64,000 bases of DNA from NCBI RefSeq assembly GCF_030445035.2, contig NC_080683.1, positions 94,635,675-94,699,674 on the forward strand, written 5' to 3'. The DNA comes from Dasypus novemcinctus (lineage: Eukaryota > Chordata > Mammalia > Cingulata > Dasypodidae). A program made the translations under genes and the position numbers. Shown piece after piece: positions 12,041-23,384 of the stretch. The number at the start of each line of letters is the position of its first letter. Within the stretch, counting starts at the first letter, position 1. Below the pieces are notes generated by a model. That model ran no database searches. It saw only the letters and a program-made list of their open reading frames with translations, and was not told the origin of the DNA.

Positions 12041-12407
12041 CAGGGCAATAAATAAATAGATAAATAAATAAATAAATAAAAAGATCGCACAATTAAAGGA
12101 GTGTCCTAGACAAGCAAAGCTTTCCTCTCTACGGTCTGTTAGGTTTCACAACTGAGAAGTTCCTCTGAAGAAACAGGAGACCTTTTCTTCCCTTATAATA
12201 AATAGATGAAGATAATACACCCATCCTGATATTTTGTTCTCATTTGACTCCACAATAATTTTGAGTGACAAAAATATTTTACAAATATGATATTTGGGTG
12301 GATCAAGTGATAGATAATTGAAAAAGATCATCATGCCTCTAAATACCAGCACATTATGCCCCATTGTTTCATCAAGCAATAAAATGTTACTGAAACAACA
12401 CCACAGA

Positions 12408-12556
12408 CGGAAAGAAAGAAAAGAAAAGAAAAGAAAGAAAGGAAGAAAGGAAGAAAGGGAGAAAGGGAGAAAGGGAGGAAGGGAGGAAGGGAGGAAGGGA
12501 GAGGGAGAAAGGGAGGAAGGGAGGAAGGGAGGAAGGGAGGAAGGGAGGAAGGGAGG
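12408..12556 (+). repeat. GGAA/GGGA purine microsatellite
   Basis: About 150 bp of pure A/G. It runs from (GAAAA)/(GAAAGG) into repeated GGGAGGAA and GGGAGAAA units, with many GGG runs separated by five bases. It lies about 450 bp upstream of the NEPN start, on the NEPN coding strand. The 89-residue frame through it (lysine, glutamate and glycine only) is not a gene. Confidence 0.9.
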
Positions 12557-12959
12557 ACAGACTTGCCTATTTTCTCTTCCTAGTTAATGTGAGAAGAAAA
12601 CACCTGCCTGTTTTGGTCCTACAAAAATGGTTTTAATATAGGGTCACAGAAAATTCAAAGGTTTTATTGCCCACTATAAAACAACTCTTTTTCTTTTCCC
12701 ACTAATTCCCCAGTGTCACATTTAACAAAACAAGGAAACTGCAAATAATAGAGGTGTTTGCAGATTAGCCTCCTAAGCCATAAATAACACCGGGTTGTGC
12801 TCACCTACAAATATTAAGGCAGCTTATCAATGTTTAAGCCCCTACCTCTTTGTAAGGGTTGCTAACATTTTAACCCAAGCAAATTAAGAATTTTTTTCTT
12901 TCCTGTCTCCTTGCATTGACAGAGTACACATTCATAAGATTCTATGATCAGATTTCATG

Positions 12960-12967
12960 GTATAAAA
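12960..12967 (+). promoter_or_regulatory. NEPN: NEPN TATA box
   Basis: gTATAAAA lies 54 bases before the NEPN ATG. A start about 25-30 bases downstream (near 12990) would give a leader of roughly 30 bases. The surrounding DNA is not CpG rich, which fits a tissue-restricted gene. Inferred from motif and spacing only. Confidence 0.65.
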
Positions 12968-13021
12968 CCTGATACATCACCTAAACATTCACCTGCTACC
13001 TGAGAGCCCCGCTTTTGGAAG

Positions 13022-13210
13022 ATGCATCTGCTCTATGCTTTCTTTGTTTTGCTTTCTCTTAGCGATGGTTTCAGTCCTAACTGTCCTGGAAGATGTAGCT
13101 GTGATTCTCTGCAGTCGGTGCAATGCTTTAGAGTAAATGATGTACCATCAGGTATTCCTTCTACCACCAAGAGACTCTACATCAGTCACAGCAAAATCAA
13201 ACACCTCCAG
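13022..13210 (+). CDS. NEPN: NEPN (nephrocan) coding exon 1
   Basis: Encodes residues 1-63. Residues 1-18 (MHLLYAFFVLLSLSDGFS) are a signal peptide. Residues 21-35 form the SLRP N-terminal cysteine cluster C-x3-C-x-C-x7-C. An LRR-like start follows, ending at KHLQ. The ATG has A at -3 and is preceded by a TATA box at 12960. The exon ends CTCCAG with a strong GT donor (gtaact) at 13211, phase 0. Nephrocan is a secreted small leucine-rich-repeat proteoglycan reported to inhibit TGF-beta signalling. Intron 1 is 13211-21278 (8,068 bp, GT-AG). The three exons together give 189+902+448=1,539 bases, 512 residues plus stop, equal to the mouse protein length as I recall it. Confidence 0.93.
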
Positions 13211-16200
13211 GTAACTATGTCATACTACACATGTGTGGCTGTGATTTTATTTTGCAAGGGAGGGTGAGGGGCAAGTGTGGGTTTATTAACATGATTAAAA
13301 TAGTCATGACTGAAAAGTGATGATTATCAAGTTAGGGAGTTGCACGAGCTACCTACTTCCTTTGTAATAATGAAATGGGTGTATTCCTCTGGATATTTCT
13401 TTTTAGGGGAGCAGCAAAAATGATGATATTTTATTTGAAATTCTGAAAAATCATGTTGTTTCAAAGTAAAAACAAAGAAATGCCTCTTTCTTAACAAAAA
13501 GAATATGACAGCATATTGCCATCTTGTGTCCCCAGGACAGAAAAAATCCTTTCAGGGGAAAGGGTGGCTTTGTTCATACTACAGACCACAAATGATATTT
13601 TTAGCACCGTAAGAGTCTCAGGATGAACCCAGGATATTATAATAATTCACACAAGTCATATCATGGCTACATATCAGCCAGATATCAATGCCTTTGTACA
13701 GAAAAACCTATACAGAGGAAATACATGTTTTTGTTTTGCCTGGTTACCTTAGTTCTCATTCTATGTGCTTTCAATTATGGGATTTATTTCTATGCTCACC
13801 TATTTAGAGGACACCGAAAAGAGTGCTATCAATTTTCCTACTTTTCTAATATTTAGACTTTGGCATTTTGAAATGTACCAAAAGACTGGTTTTCTCACTG
13901 ACTAAGATGTGATCATCTTAGGCAAGCAATTCAGAAATCTCTCAGCCTTGTTTTAACCTTTATGAAGGGAGAAAACTGGATTAGATTATTGGGCCCAGGT
14001 CCATTCGAGATGGGAAATTCCCTGGCACTCTGATTCTCATTTCTAGTCCCTGCTTCTCCCTCTCATAGATCCAATCCTAAAATAGAAGAATGCTTCTATA
14101 TAATGCAGGTGCAGAGAGGAAGCAGGTGAATGCATTTTCCTTCAGATAGAAGAACTCCCCCATCAGCCCCTCCTCCCTTTTTGGTTAAGAAATTTTAATG
14201 TAAGTGACACATGAAAGTTTAATATATGTGGCCTGGTATTGATTGCAAGGTTCAGGAAGCACAATTGCTTTGTCTTGATCTGTTTACTTTCCTCTTCTAA
14301 CCCAGTAATGCCAAAGAGCACATCTGACCCCGAGGGGGGTCAAGCATTCAAGTAAGAAACCTGGTTAAAGGGTAAGGAGTTTAAATATTTGCTCTGCGGG
14401 CTTAAGCTGCCCAATGAGCTGGAGTGCCAACTAAGCATGATAATGGTCCTACATTGCTGCTTTGTGGCCAATAAAATTAAACTATATATTCATCAAATTT
14501 AGTAACTGAATGAGTCCATTTGGAGTTGGTTGGAGTTGATTAAAGAGTAATATTGCCACTTCCCTGACTCCATTAGTGTCTCTTGGAGAGAGAGAGAGTG
14601 TGTGTGTATTTACATCAGAAAGGTTGGCAAAAGATAGAATTGTTTTATTAAGAAAATTAAAAATCTCTGAGGTTTTAAACGGCCATATTTCATTTGTAAT
14701 TGTATACAAGTATATAATGTACATACATACACAATGTATATTCTGTTTCTTTGGTTTGAACTACAGAATCAGATGCCTCTATTTAAAGGAAAAAAAATAC
14801 CATAAAAATAGATTTTCAGATTAATAGAAAGAGAAATTATATTTACATATATATGTATATACATAGATATGTACATACATATACACATATATATACATAT
14901 ATAATATCTGTATGGATACATAGCACAATTTAAAATGTTTATATTACTTGCTTAAATAATTCAATTGTGGGGCTTTGAATGCTGTGTTTGGGGCTGGGAG
15001 TAAAGGATGAAAAAATCACATTCCCTGCTCTCAGGGAAAGAGGGACTTCATCCATCTCTTGTTTTAAAAAATTCCTGTTTCTATATAGCCATCTGGCTAT
15101 ATAGTTTACTTGTTCCTCTGCCCATCTTACACTTAGTCCCTGGTCCCTTCCCTCCTGGCTCACCATCTTCCTCTCCATTCCAAGTCCTGCATCTTCTTGG
15201 TACTTCCAGTGTCCATGTGGATGATCTGTGCAATGCCCTAGCCTCACCCTTCTTTGAACTCATAAAAACATAACTAGCTATGGTGCCACTTCACTTTACC
15301 CATCTATTTACTTTGTTATAGCATAATCCTCCTCACGCCTGGAACTTCTCCATTAAAATCTTCAATTCGTGCATCCACTTTCTGATCATCATCTCCTTTC
15401 CTTTTAGCTGCCACATTGTACACTTATCTTTCTCCTTCCTGACGACTTCTAATCCTAGATGTTCACATGTTCTCCCAGATAAGCAGCATATTTCTAGTCT
15501 ATCTTCTTTCCCTAACCCATCTTTTTTTGACCCCACAATTAAACATTTTGACATCTATCCAGCAAGGCCTCAATCTTAAATTAGGGTGGTAATTTGGTCT
15601 TGTTTCTCATATACTGACGGCTGAATGCTGCTGAAGAGGATCACACCACCCCAAATTCAAGGTCTTCAGCCTCAGCTGGGCCCTCGGTGTCACCCATCTG
15701 TTCTTTCATTTCTCTATGATCAGTTTCTCCCTATATTTTCTTGAACATCTTCCAAAACTTCAGCACAGCCTTTGGGTTGTCTACTCAATCTCTGCCATCC
15801 TCATTCTCCACAAATGACTTGTCTCACATTTTATTGACAAATGATGACAAAACTGGGGCTGTCTTGATCTCCCTCAATTCCCTCTCACTGTTTACTAACT
15901 TGTCTCTGTCCACTTCAGCAAATTTTTTCTTTCAGACAGAGTGGATAAGAGCCCCCTTCTTCTATTCAAGGCACTGTCCCTCCCTTGCCCTTCCTTCTCA
16001 CCTGTCTGGACTTGCTCCATCATTCTCCCCACTCCTGTGTCTTCAGCTGCTCTTTCTTTATTACCTCCCTGTTCTCAGTCTATAAGCATATTCCTTCCGT
16101 TATAATAGATATAAAATTCTCTTGATTCTTCATCTTCTCTTGCTGTACCTCCCTTTATTTTTGAAACTATGGAAGAGTAGCCTACACTTAGTGTCTCCAC

Positions 16201-16212
16201 TTATTCACCTCC
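13211..16212. other. NEPN intron 1, proximal part
   Basis: No other gene. Contains a short (GA)/(GT) run near 14585-14608, a TACATA/TATACA-rich tract at about 14840-14905, and a pyrimidine-rich stretch of about 1 kb (15110-16210) that may be an old repeat I could not assign. The open frames there lack motifs. Confidence 0.5.
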
Positions 16213-16835
16213 AAGTTATTCTTTTTTTTTTTGAAATTTAAACAATTTGTATTTTATTTTCATTTTCTTTTTTACTCAGAACTAAATTGAATAAGCTACA
16301 TAGGATGAAATTGCCCTGTCCTGTGATATGTGTATGTTCAGCTCTAGGGGATGTTGCCCAAAGTTTTTTATTTTAATTTTAAAAAATTTTTATTGTGTTT
16401 TCTTGAAGATACATAGATCAGAAAAAAGGTTACATTAAAAAATATAAGAGGTTCCCATATACTCCACAGCCCCCCCCCATACTTCCCACATCAACAACTT
16501 CTTTCATCATTGTGATACATTCATTGCATTTGGTGAATACATTTGGAGCACTGCTGCACTGCATGGATTATAGTTTACATTGTAGTTCACACTCTCCCCC
16601 AGTCCATTCAGTGGGTTATGGCAGAATATATAATGTCCTGCATCCGTCCCTGCAATATCACTTAGGACAACTCCAAGTCCTGAAAATGCCCCCACATCAC
16701 ATCTCTTCTTTCCTCTCCCTGCCCTCAGCTATTACTGTGGCCACTTTCTCCATGTCGATGCTATAGTTTCTTTCATTACTATAGTTCTATAGTAGAATAG
16801 CTAATAGGCTTTATTTTTTGAAGAAGTTTTGGACC
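16213..16835 (-). repeat. L1 fragment including xenarthran-type 3' end
   Basis: T-rich start, then 'gttcccatatactccac...ttgtgatacattcattgcatttggtgaata...ggagcactgctgcac', the same sequence as at 19734 and 26340. On the minus strand the frame at 16507-16695 is similar to the one at 19762-20037 because the DNA is homologous. Truncated and non-functional. Confidence 0.75.
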
Positions 16836-16878
16836 ACAGATGTAATTTGGTAATACCTGTAAGTAAAAAATACCTGTA

Positions 16879-17084
16879 AATAAAAAAGCAAAGCAAGGAA
16901 TACATTCATACACATATATCCCAGGCCTTATGTTACTCTGCTCCAACAAGTCAGGTATTACCAAATTTACTATACTTTCTCCATGTTTTGCAAAGGTGAG
17001 CATGCCTATCTCTGCACAGCTCTACCAACCCCCTACCTTTGCACCCACCTCTTTCCTTCAATGATGTACTCTTCTGTATTTAGT
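16879..17084 (+). repeat. 206-bp inverted repeat, left arm
   Basis: Reverse complement of 20357-20562 without gaps, with 8 differences that are all transitions (about 96% identity). It contains 'ccaggccttatgttactctg'. A 16-bp piece also recurs inverted just upstream at 16844-16859 (aatttggtaatacctg versus 16952-16967). No coding content. Confidence 0.95.
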
Positions 17085-19574
17085 TCTAGGAATAAGGTAA
17101 GGTTTGGGCAGAAAGAGAATTTGTTCCAGGTTTTCTCCAGTTTGATAAACCTTTACAAATTTTTCAGCCTGCTCTAGAATTCAGTTAAGCTGAAATTTCC
17201 AGCACAGTTTTATATATCTTTCTCTATATATTTTTAAATATTTGATTTAATTGTGCAGTCAAGCTCTTTTATAATACCAATGCATGTTTAACACCTTCAG
17301 AATGGGATAATTTTTCATCACATGTTCCTGATAGGTATTTATATTCTAGAAGGACCTGTGATATGAAACCTACTATATTTTAAAGCATCTTCAGGTATGT
17401 TATTCTATCAGAAGGATCCCATGTAATATTTCCATAAACAGATTTTTTTGTCTTAATAGTTTTGTTAGCTGCTTCAGGTTAATCATTACTGCTAACATTT
17501 GGTATTTTCATAATGACCAGTCAGTTATATTGATTAGTCCCAATCACAACAATGATAGCAATTTTATCCTTGCACTTGTTGAGTATAAGTACCAAGTACT
17601 TTTTAATATTTTAGTGTTAATTCTCCCAACAACCCTGGGAGTTTGCTAGTATCAATGCTGGCTTATGGATAAGGAAACTAGAGCTAGTAAGTGGAGGAGT
17701 TTGAGAATTCCAACAAGGCCTACTGGACTCCAAAGCCCATTCCTAACCACACCATTTACTTACACATTTTCTATTGCATTTATTCTAGAATTAAGGTTTA
17801 AACAAAAAAGACTCAAGATCTGGACACAAAATTATAGATATTTATAAAAGTAGAGATTTTAGAGATTATCTTGTCTACCTCTCCCATTAAAGGGATGAAG
17901 ATTTTCAAGACAAAAAAATTGTGACCTGGATAAGACCCAGTGTTTTTGTTTTTGTATCTACCCGCCATTCTGAAATGCCCTTTTCTAGGCTTACATTTTG
18001 CTTAAAGTCAGAAATTACTCTAGACATAGATCTTTACTTCTGGGACAGCTGATCTCCCAAAAGAAGAACTTGGTGTTAACTAATACCTTCCTTTATATCT
18101 GACTGAACACAAACCCTAAAAGACTGCTAACTATGCAGTACGTTTCAGAGATGACATGGATCTCAATGGGTTATTTATTTTGGGACTTGACAAAACATAT
18201 GGTGTCAGAGCTTCAATTTGTCTTCATCTCTATTTGTAAAGCATGCAGACCGGCCTAAAGAGCAAATATACTTTACATTCTTAACTGAATACAGGGGATA
18301 ATTGTTTTCCTTTGTCAAGCATAGAAAATATTCCCTTTTTCTTTTTATCAGAACCAATACAAATTACTTTTGATTATTATTAATGAAAATGGCTACTATT
18401 TCCAAGGATGGACTATGTTTAGTTGTCACAAAGTACTGATACAGTCCTATGTATAGCATGATTATTCCCCTTTCAGAAAAGGAAACTAAGGCTCAAGAAG
18501 GTAAAATAACGTATCCAGCATGTCTTGCTAGCAAGAAGAAAAATTTGGCCTTCCAACCCAGGTTTATCTTACCCAACACATAACTTTTTAGCCTGACTGC
18601 TGTAATATCCACTTAGCTAAAGAATCTAAAGTTCTGGCGCCATAAACAGTGAGGAAGACAGACACTGATATCTGACTTTTCAGCTAAGTTTGTAGTGCTG
18701 ACAAAGGGGGAAGAAATCTGCCGGATCTGTGTTCTTCCTTTTTCATTGCCTAAGCAGGACTGTTCTCAAGACACCTGGAAAGAGACGCATTGCCCTAGAG
18801 CTAACCTCGGAGCTGCTGGCAGCTTTTTAAATGTTGCCTACAAATATGGTTAGTAAAGCCAAGTAGAGCACAGGGGCAGCCCCTGCTGGCCTCCCTGTGA
18901 GAGCCTTTGTTCTCTGGTTTCAATTCTTTCAATTCTGTGCAGCTCTGCTCCAAGTGTTCAGAGGCTACAGGCTCTTCTTGGGCTTTATATAGGTCTGATT
19001 CACACACAAAACTGACTTACCCTCAAGATGACTACCTCTTCTGCTCTCTGGGGTGCATAGATCTGTGTGAATCAAGTCAGCAAGGAGTTTGCAACATTTG
19101 TTGGGAGTAATATTTGTTTTTGGTGAACAATTTTTTTTAAATTCTGGAAAGGATGGGGAGAGAGTGTAAAATTCACTCATGATCCCCCCTCCCCCCTACT
19201 CAGTGATAATCCCTGTTTATGTTTGTTACCCAGGAGAGATCTGAAGGGGTCTCTTCCCCAAAAGATGTAAAAGTACAATCATTTTAATTGACTGCCACTA
19301 TGATCACATTCCTACTTGCACTCTACCTTTGAAGAGAATATATCACTTTGGCTTATAGCAGTTCAAGTGACAACACTGAGGTGAACTGATTCATGTTTTG
19401 CATTGTGGACACATAAACTGAACTGAATCTACATTCTTCAAAATAGAATGACTTGGGTCAACTGGCACAGTGTCTTTTTGATATTACATGTAATCAGTTA
19501 CTCAATCTTTCTTTAGTTTATTCAGCATGGTTAAGCAATGGCTTGAGAGTAAAGCATGAATTAATGACTAGTAA
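17085..19574. other. NEPN intron 1, middle part, with two MIRs
   Basis: Minus-oriented MIR fragments at about 17550-17770 ('gagtataagtaccaagtac', 'aaggaaactagagctagtaagtgg') and about 18370-18620 ('ggaaactaaggctcaagaaggt'). The rest is unassigned. The overlapping frames at 18801-19180 on both strands are not gene-like. Confidence 0.5.
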
Positions 19575-19733
19575 TAAAAGACTGGAGGTTGCAAAAAGAA
19601 TGAAGTTGTACCCTTCCATATACCATATACAAAATTTAGCTTAAAATGCCTAAATGTAAGAGCTAAAACTATAAAAACCTTAGAAGAAAGTATAGGCATA
19701 CATTTTTGTGATCTTGGGTTAAGTAGAAACTTC
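19575..19733 (+). repeat. L1 ORF2 fragment
   Basis: Translation contains 'KRMKLYPSIYHIQN' followed by 'ELKL-KP-KKV', recognisable as the L1 ORF2 region '...LDVRPKTIKLLEENIG'. Short, decayed, and cut off at the junction with the minus-strand L1. Confidence 0.5.
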
Positions 19734-20356
19734 TTTTTTTTCTTTCTTTCTTTATTTTCTTTTAAATGTTACATTCAAAATATATGAGGTCCCCATATAC
19801 CCCCCACCCCACCCACACCACCCCTTGCACATCAACAACCTCTTCCATCATTGCGGCACATCCACTGCACCTGGCGAATACATTCTGGAGCACTGCTGCA
19901 CCACATGGACAGTGGTCCATGTTGTAGTCAACACTCTCCCCCAGTCCACCCAGTGGGCCATGACAGGACACACAACGTCCAGCATCTGTTCCTGAAGCAC
20001 CACCTAGGACAACTCCAAATCCTGAAAATGCCCCCACACCATATCTCTTCTTCTATCTCCCTACCATCAGCAGCCACCGTGGCCACCCTCTCCACATCAC
20101 TACTACAATTTCTTCCCTTACTAATGACAATAGTTCCCCAGCAGAACACCATTAAGTGCACTCTAATCCATACTCTATTCCTCCATCCTGTGGACCCTGG
20201 GATGGTTATGTCCAGTCACCCTCTACATCAAGAGGGGGCTTAGATTCCACATGGATGCTGGATGCAATTCTCCTGCTTGCAGCTGTAGGCACTCTTGTCT
20301 CCCTGGTGTGGTGGTTGACCCTCTTCACCTCCCTGTCAGCTGGCCAGGGTAAGTCC
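19734..20356 (-). repeat. L1 3' end (xenarthran type)
   Basis: Poly-T start (3' tail on the minus strand), then the L1 3' UTR block shared with 16213-16835 and 26340-26905, running to 'gctggccagggtaagtcc'. It is better preserved than the other two. The minus-strand frame 19762-20037 begins MGAFSGFGVVLGG, parallel to the copy at 16507. Confidence 0.8.
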
Positions 20357-20562
20357 ACTAAATACAGAAGAGTACATCATTGAAGGGAAGAGGTGGGTGC
20401 AAAGGTAGGAGGTTGGTAGAGCTGTGCAGAGATGGGCATGCTCACCTTTGCAAAGCATGGAGAAAACATAGCAAATTTGGTAATACCTAACTTGTTGGAG
20501 CAGAGTAACATAAGGCCTGGGATATATGTGTATGAATGTATTCCTTGCTTTGCTTTTTTATT
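20357..20562 (-). repeat. 206-bp inverted repeat, right arm
   Basis: Partner of 16879-17084. It abuts the truncated 5' side of the minus-strand L1 at 20356/20357 with only about four shared bases (acta) at the junction. Confidence 0.95.
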
Positions 20563-20861
20563 CAATTTGAAATTTAATTCATAATTTAAAATTGCTAAAC
20601 AATACAGAATATAGAAAGCTAGTAAAAGCTCCTTGTAATCTTACTTCCTAGAGTTGACAACTGTTAATAGTTTGGTGAAAAGATTTCTAGATTGTTTCAA
20701 TAATTGGGTATTATAAGATGATGCAAACAAAGAACATTCTATTGCATAAATAATTTGTAAGTATTGCCTAGATAGGGGCTTTCTGGGTCACAGAATATGC
20801 AACAAATGTTGGCCAATATGTATGCCTACCAATAGCATGTGAAAGTGCTTACTGTATTTTT

Positions 20862-21075
20862 TTTTTAAGTACCAGGGGCTGGGGATTGAACCTTGGACCT
20901 CATATGTGGGAAGCCAGCACTCAACCACTGAGCCACATCGGCTTCCCTGAGTTGCTTTTATAGTTTGTTTTGCATGTTGTTTTTGTTGTGGTTTTATCAG
21001 GAGGCACCAGGAACCAAACCTGGGACCTCCCATGTGAGAGGCATATGCTCAATTGCTTGAGCCACATCTGTTCCC
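20862..21075 (-). mobile_element. Dimeric tRNA-Ala-like SINE
   Basis: Minus strand: two tRNA-like monomers ('gatgtggctcagtggttgag' and 'gtggctcaagcaattgag') with the linker 'aaaccacaacaaaaacaac'. Flanks share 'ctg...tattttt'. It lies about 200 bp before NEPN exon 2. Confidence 0.8.
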
Positions 21076-21278
21076 TGAATGTATTTTTGATGACTTCCAT
21101 TGGTATTAGCAACAATAAATAAAAATAGTCAGGACCTGACTTGTAACCCTTTTTAAAGACATAATCTTAAACAGACCCTGAAGGGAAATCTGAAATATCA
21201 TTAGTGTAATGACATAGACATTTTTGACAGTCTGAACTTACTGCTTTTCTCTCCCCTCTCTGCCCCGTTTTTTTGTAG

Positions 21279-22180
21279 CTATCTAACTTCACCCGATTGT
21301 TGGCTCTGGAAGACTTTATCCTCCTGGCTAGTGGAACAGAGTCAGTAGAAAATGATACCTTCAAAACTCTGAGTACTTTGAAGACCTTGGAACTCTGGAA
21401 AAATAAGTTAAGACAAGTCCCCAGTGGTCTGCCAGCCAGTCTTGAAGTGTTAAAACTAAATGACAATTCAATATATGTTCTACATGAATCAGATTTTGAA
21501 GGGCTGAAGAAATTAAAAATCCTTGAACTTAAAAACAACCTGATCTCTTCCCTCTCTCCCAGCATGCTCTCCTCCCTTGCCAGTTTGCAAAGTTTAGTGC
21601 TGGATAGCAACAATATAGAATCTGTGGCTGGACCACTGACACTTCCCTGTTTGAAACATATGAGCATGGAGAATAATAAACTACATCTCATAGCAGGTAG
21701 CTTCTTTACTTCTCTTCAGTCTTTGCAATTTCTCAGTTTTAGTGGTAATTTACTGACTAAAATTCCTATTAATCTTCCAAAATCCTTGCTATCCTTAAAG
21801 ATGGAGAGAAACCAGCTTAAAGTGGTAAGACTGAGAGATATGAAACATTTGGAGAATCTTTCCCATCTTTATCTGTCTGAAAACTCACTTTCTTCTATGG
21901 ATGGGGCACAGCTCCTTGCCAATTTAACCACTCTTGAGTTGTCTCAAAACCAGCTTCAAATGTTGCCACTTAGACTCCCGACAAGGCTACAAAAACTCGA
22001 TTGTAGCAATAATCGGATTCAGAGAGTTACTGTGCAAGATTTCCAAGACCTCCGAGACTTGAAACATTTGTTTCTGGACAACAACTTTGTCAGCTTGTTC
22101 GAACCTGGAGCTCTTCAGAGGTGTTCACAGCTCTCCAACCTGGCCCTGGAGCAGAACCTCCTGTTGTCTATACCTCTAAG
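21279..22180 (+). CDS. NEPN: NEPN coding exon 2 (main LRR array)
   Basis: Acceptor tttttttgtag at 21268-21278. The exon starts LSNFTRLLALEDF in phase 0 and encodes residues 64-363 plus two bases of codon 364. It carries most of the tandem leucine-rich repeats of the form LxxLxLxxNxL, e.g. LETLELWKNKL-type units at about 20-24-residue spacing, alternating short and long as in SLRPs. N-glycosylation sequons include N66 (NFT), NLS and NLT. No stop or frameshift. It ends ATACCTCTAAG and is followed by gcaagtg, a GC donor. Reading through the donor stays open for 28 more codons before a stop, which would give a truncated protein and is not favoured. Confidence 0.93.
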
Positions 22181-22190
22181 GCAAGTGAAA
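22181..22190 (+). promoter_or_regulatory. NEPN: GC-type 5' splice site of NEPN intron 2
   Basis: AAG|GCAAGTGAAA: the exon end AAG and intron positions +3 to +6 (AAGT) match the U1-complementary consensus except for C at +2. Splicing here to the acceptor at 32559 restores the conserved LRR sequence (SIPLRLPETLARLDLKG). No GT nearby gives the right frame and protein sequence. Confidence 0.85.
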
Positions 22191-23380
22191 CTTATCATTT
22201 ATTGTAGTTACTATAAAATTTCCCCAAAGAGTGGGGCAGTTAAGCACATTATATATGCAAGAAAATAAGTCAAAGCAAATTTAAGTTATCCGATCAAGGC
22301 TATTCAAGGACTTAGGGATAGGCATTTTAAACAGAGATCTGGAATCTCCAGGCCTCAAAGGCTGAATCCTGCAATAATTATCTTGGCTATGGATAAGATA
22401 TCAACAGGTGATACCTATATTTGAAAATATGCAACACAGCTTTTGGGACGTATGCTAACAAACATAATACAGGGACATTACTTGTTGAAATTTGTCTCCT
22501 CTTGTTTCCTCGCTTCCTCTCTCTATTTGTCAAAAGCATGTTTTGGTTTCTAAGTATATGACATGGAATAACCAAGAGGCAGACCAAGCTTTCACTTAGC
22601 CACTAACAAAGCAGGGAAACAGGAAAAAACAAGGAAATATAGTAAGATGATTACAATTTAAAAAGCACTAATCTTCTCAGTGCTTGAGACCTTCAAAAGA
22701 ACTTAACCAGCTCTGCTTCTTTCTCTCTGTGTCCCTACGTTAGCATGAGTCCATCTGTATTGGACTTACCTTCTCTTTTTGGTGTAGCTCTCCAGGGCTC
22801 ACTTGCCTGCTCTTTGTCTCTTCCTCCCCCTACCCCACTTTTCCTTCTTACACTTTTAATTTCTCTTTCCAAATCTCCCTCTATTGCCAACCCACTCCAC
22901 TTTCTCTTCCTAACTAGTCATAATCTGTAACTAAAGGACAACTAATTGATCCTACTTATTTAAACTTTATTCCAATTTTTTTTAAAGTAGAAAAATGAAG
23001 ATTCTTATTCCCTGAAAAAAGATACTATTTGTTTATTACATGTGACTGTCAAGGGATTCTTTCTCCTTTATGCTCTTTTTAGAAGAAAAGTCTCCTCGTC
23101 CTATGAGCATTATCAAATTTCTCATAATTAATATACCAACTTCTGGCTTCTATAGAATCCTATGGCACTCTGTTTACCTCATTTCATTGTTAGTTCAAAT
23201 ACTTTTCTTAGCAATGAGAAAGGGAAAAATTATATTTGATATGTATAGATAGTCATTTTTTTTTCTAGTTGAAAAAAGGACTTTTTATTGGTAACTATAC
23301 TAAATGAAAACATCAAAAAGCAATTTTTCCAATACTGATTTCACAATATTTAGAAATACATAATGAAGACGATTTATAAG
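22191..23380. other. NEPN intron 2, no feature seen
   Basis: No gene. Pyrimidine-rich around 22700-22900. The small frames are not convincing. Confidence 0.5.
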
Positions 23381-23384
23381 TAAT

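Noticed and set aside
12318-12587. 89-residue lysine/glutamate/glycine-rich frame
   Set aside because: Generated by the GGAA/GGGA microsatellite.
21167-21691. 174-residue open frame on the minus strand
   Set aside because: Antisense shadow of NEPN exon 2, with no domain, and it crosses the splice acceptor.
22181-22268. Extension of NEPN exon 2 into the intron as an alternative C-terminus
   Set aside because: It only follows the open frame past the GC donor; the residues do not fit an LRR or the known C-terminal cap. The spliced form matches nephrocan.
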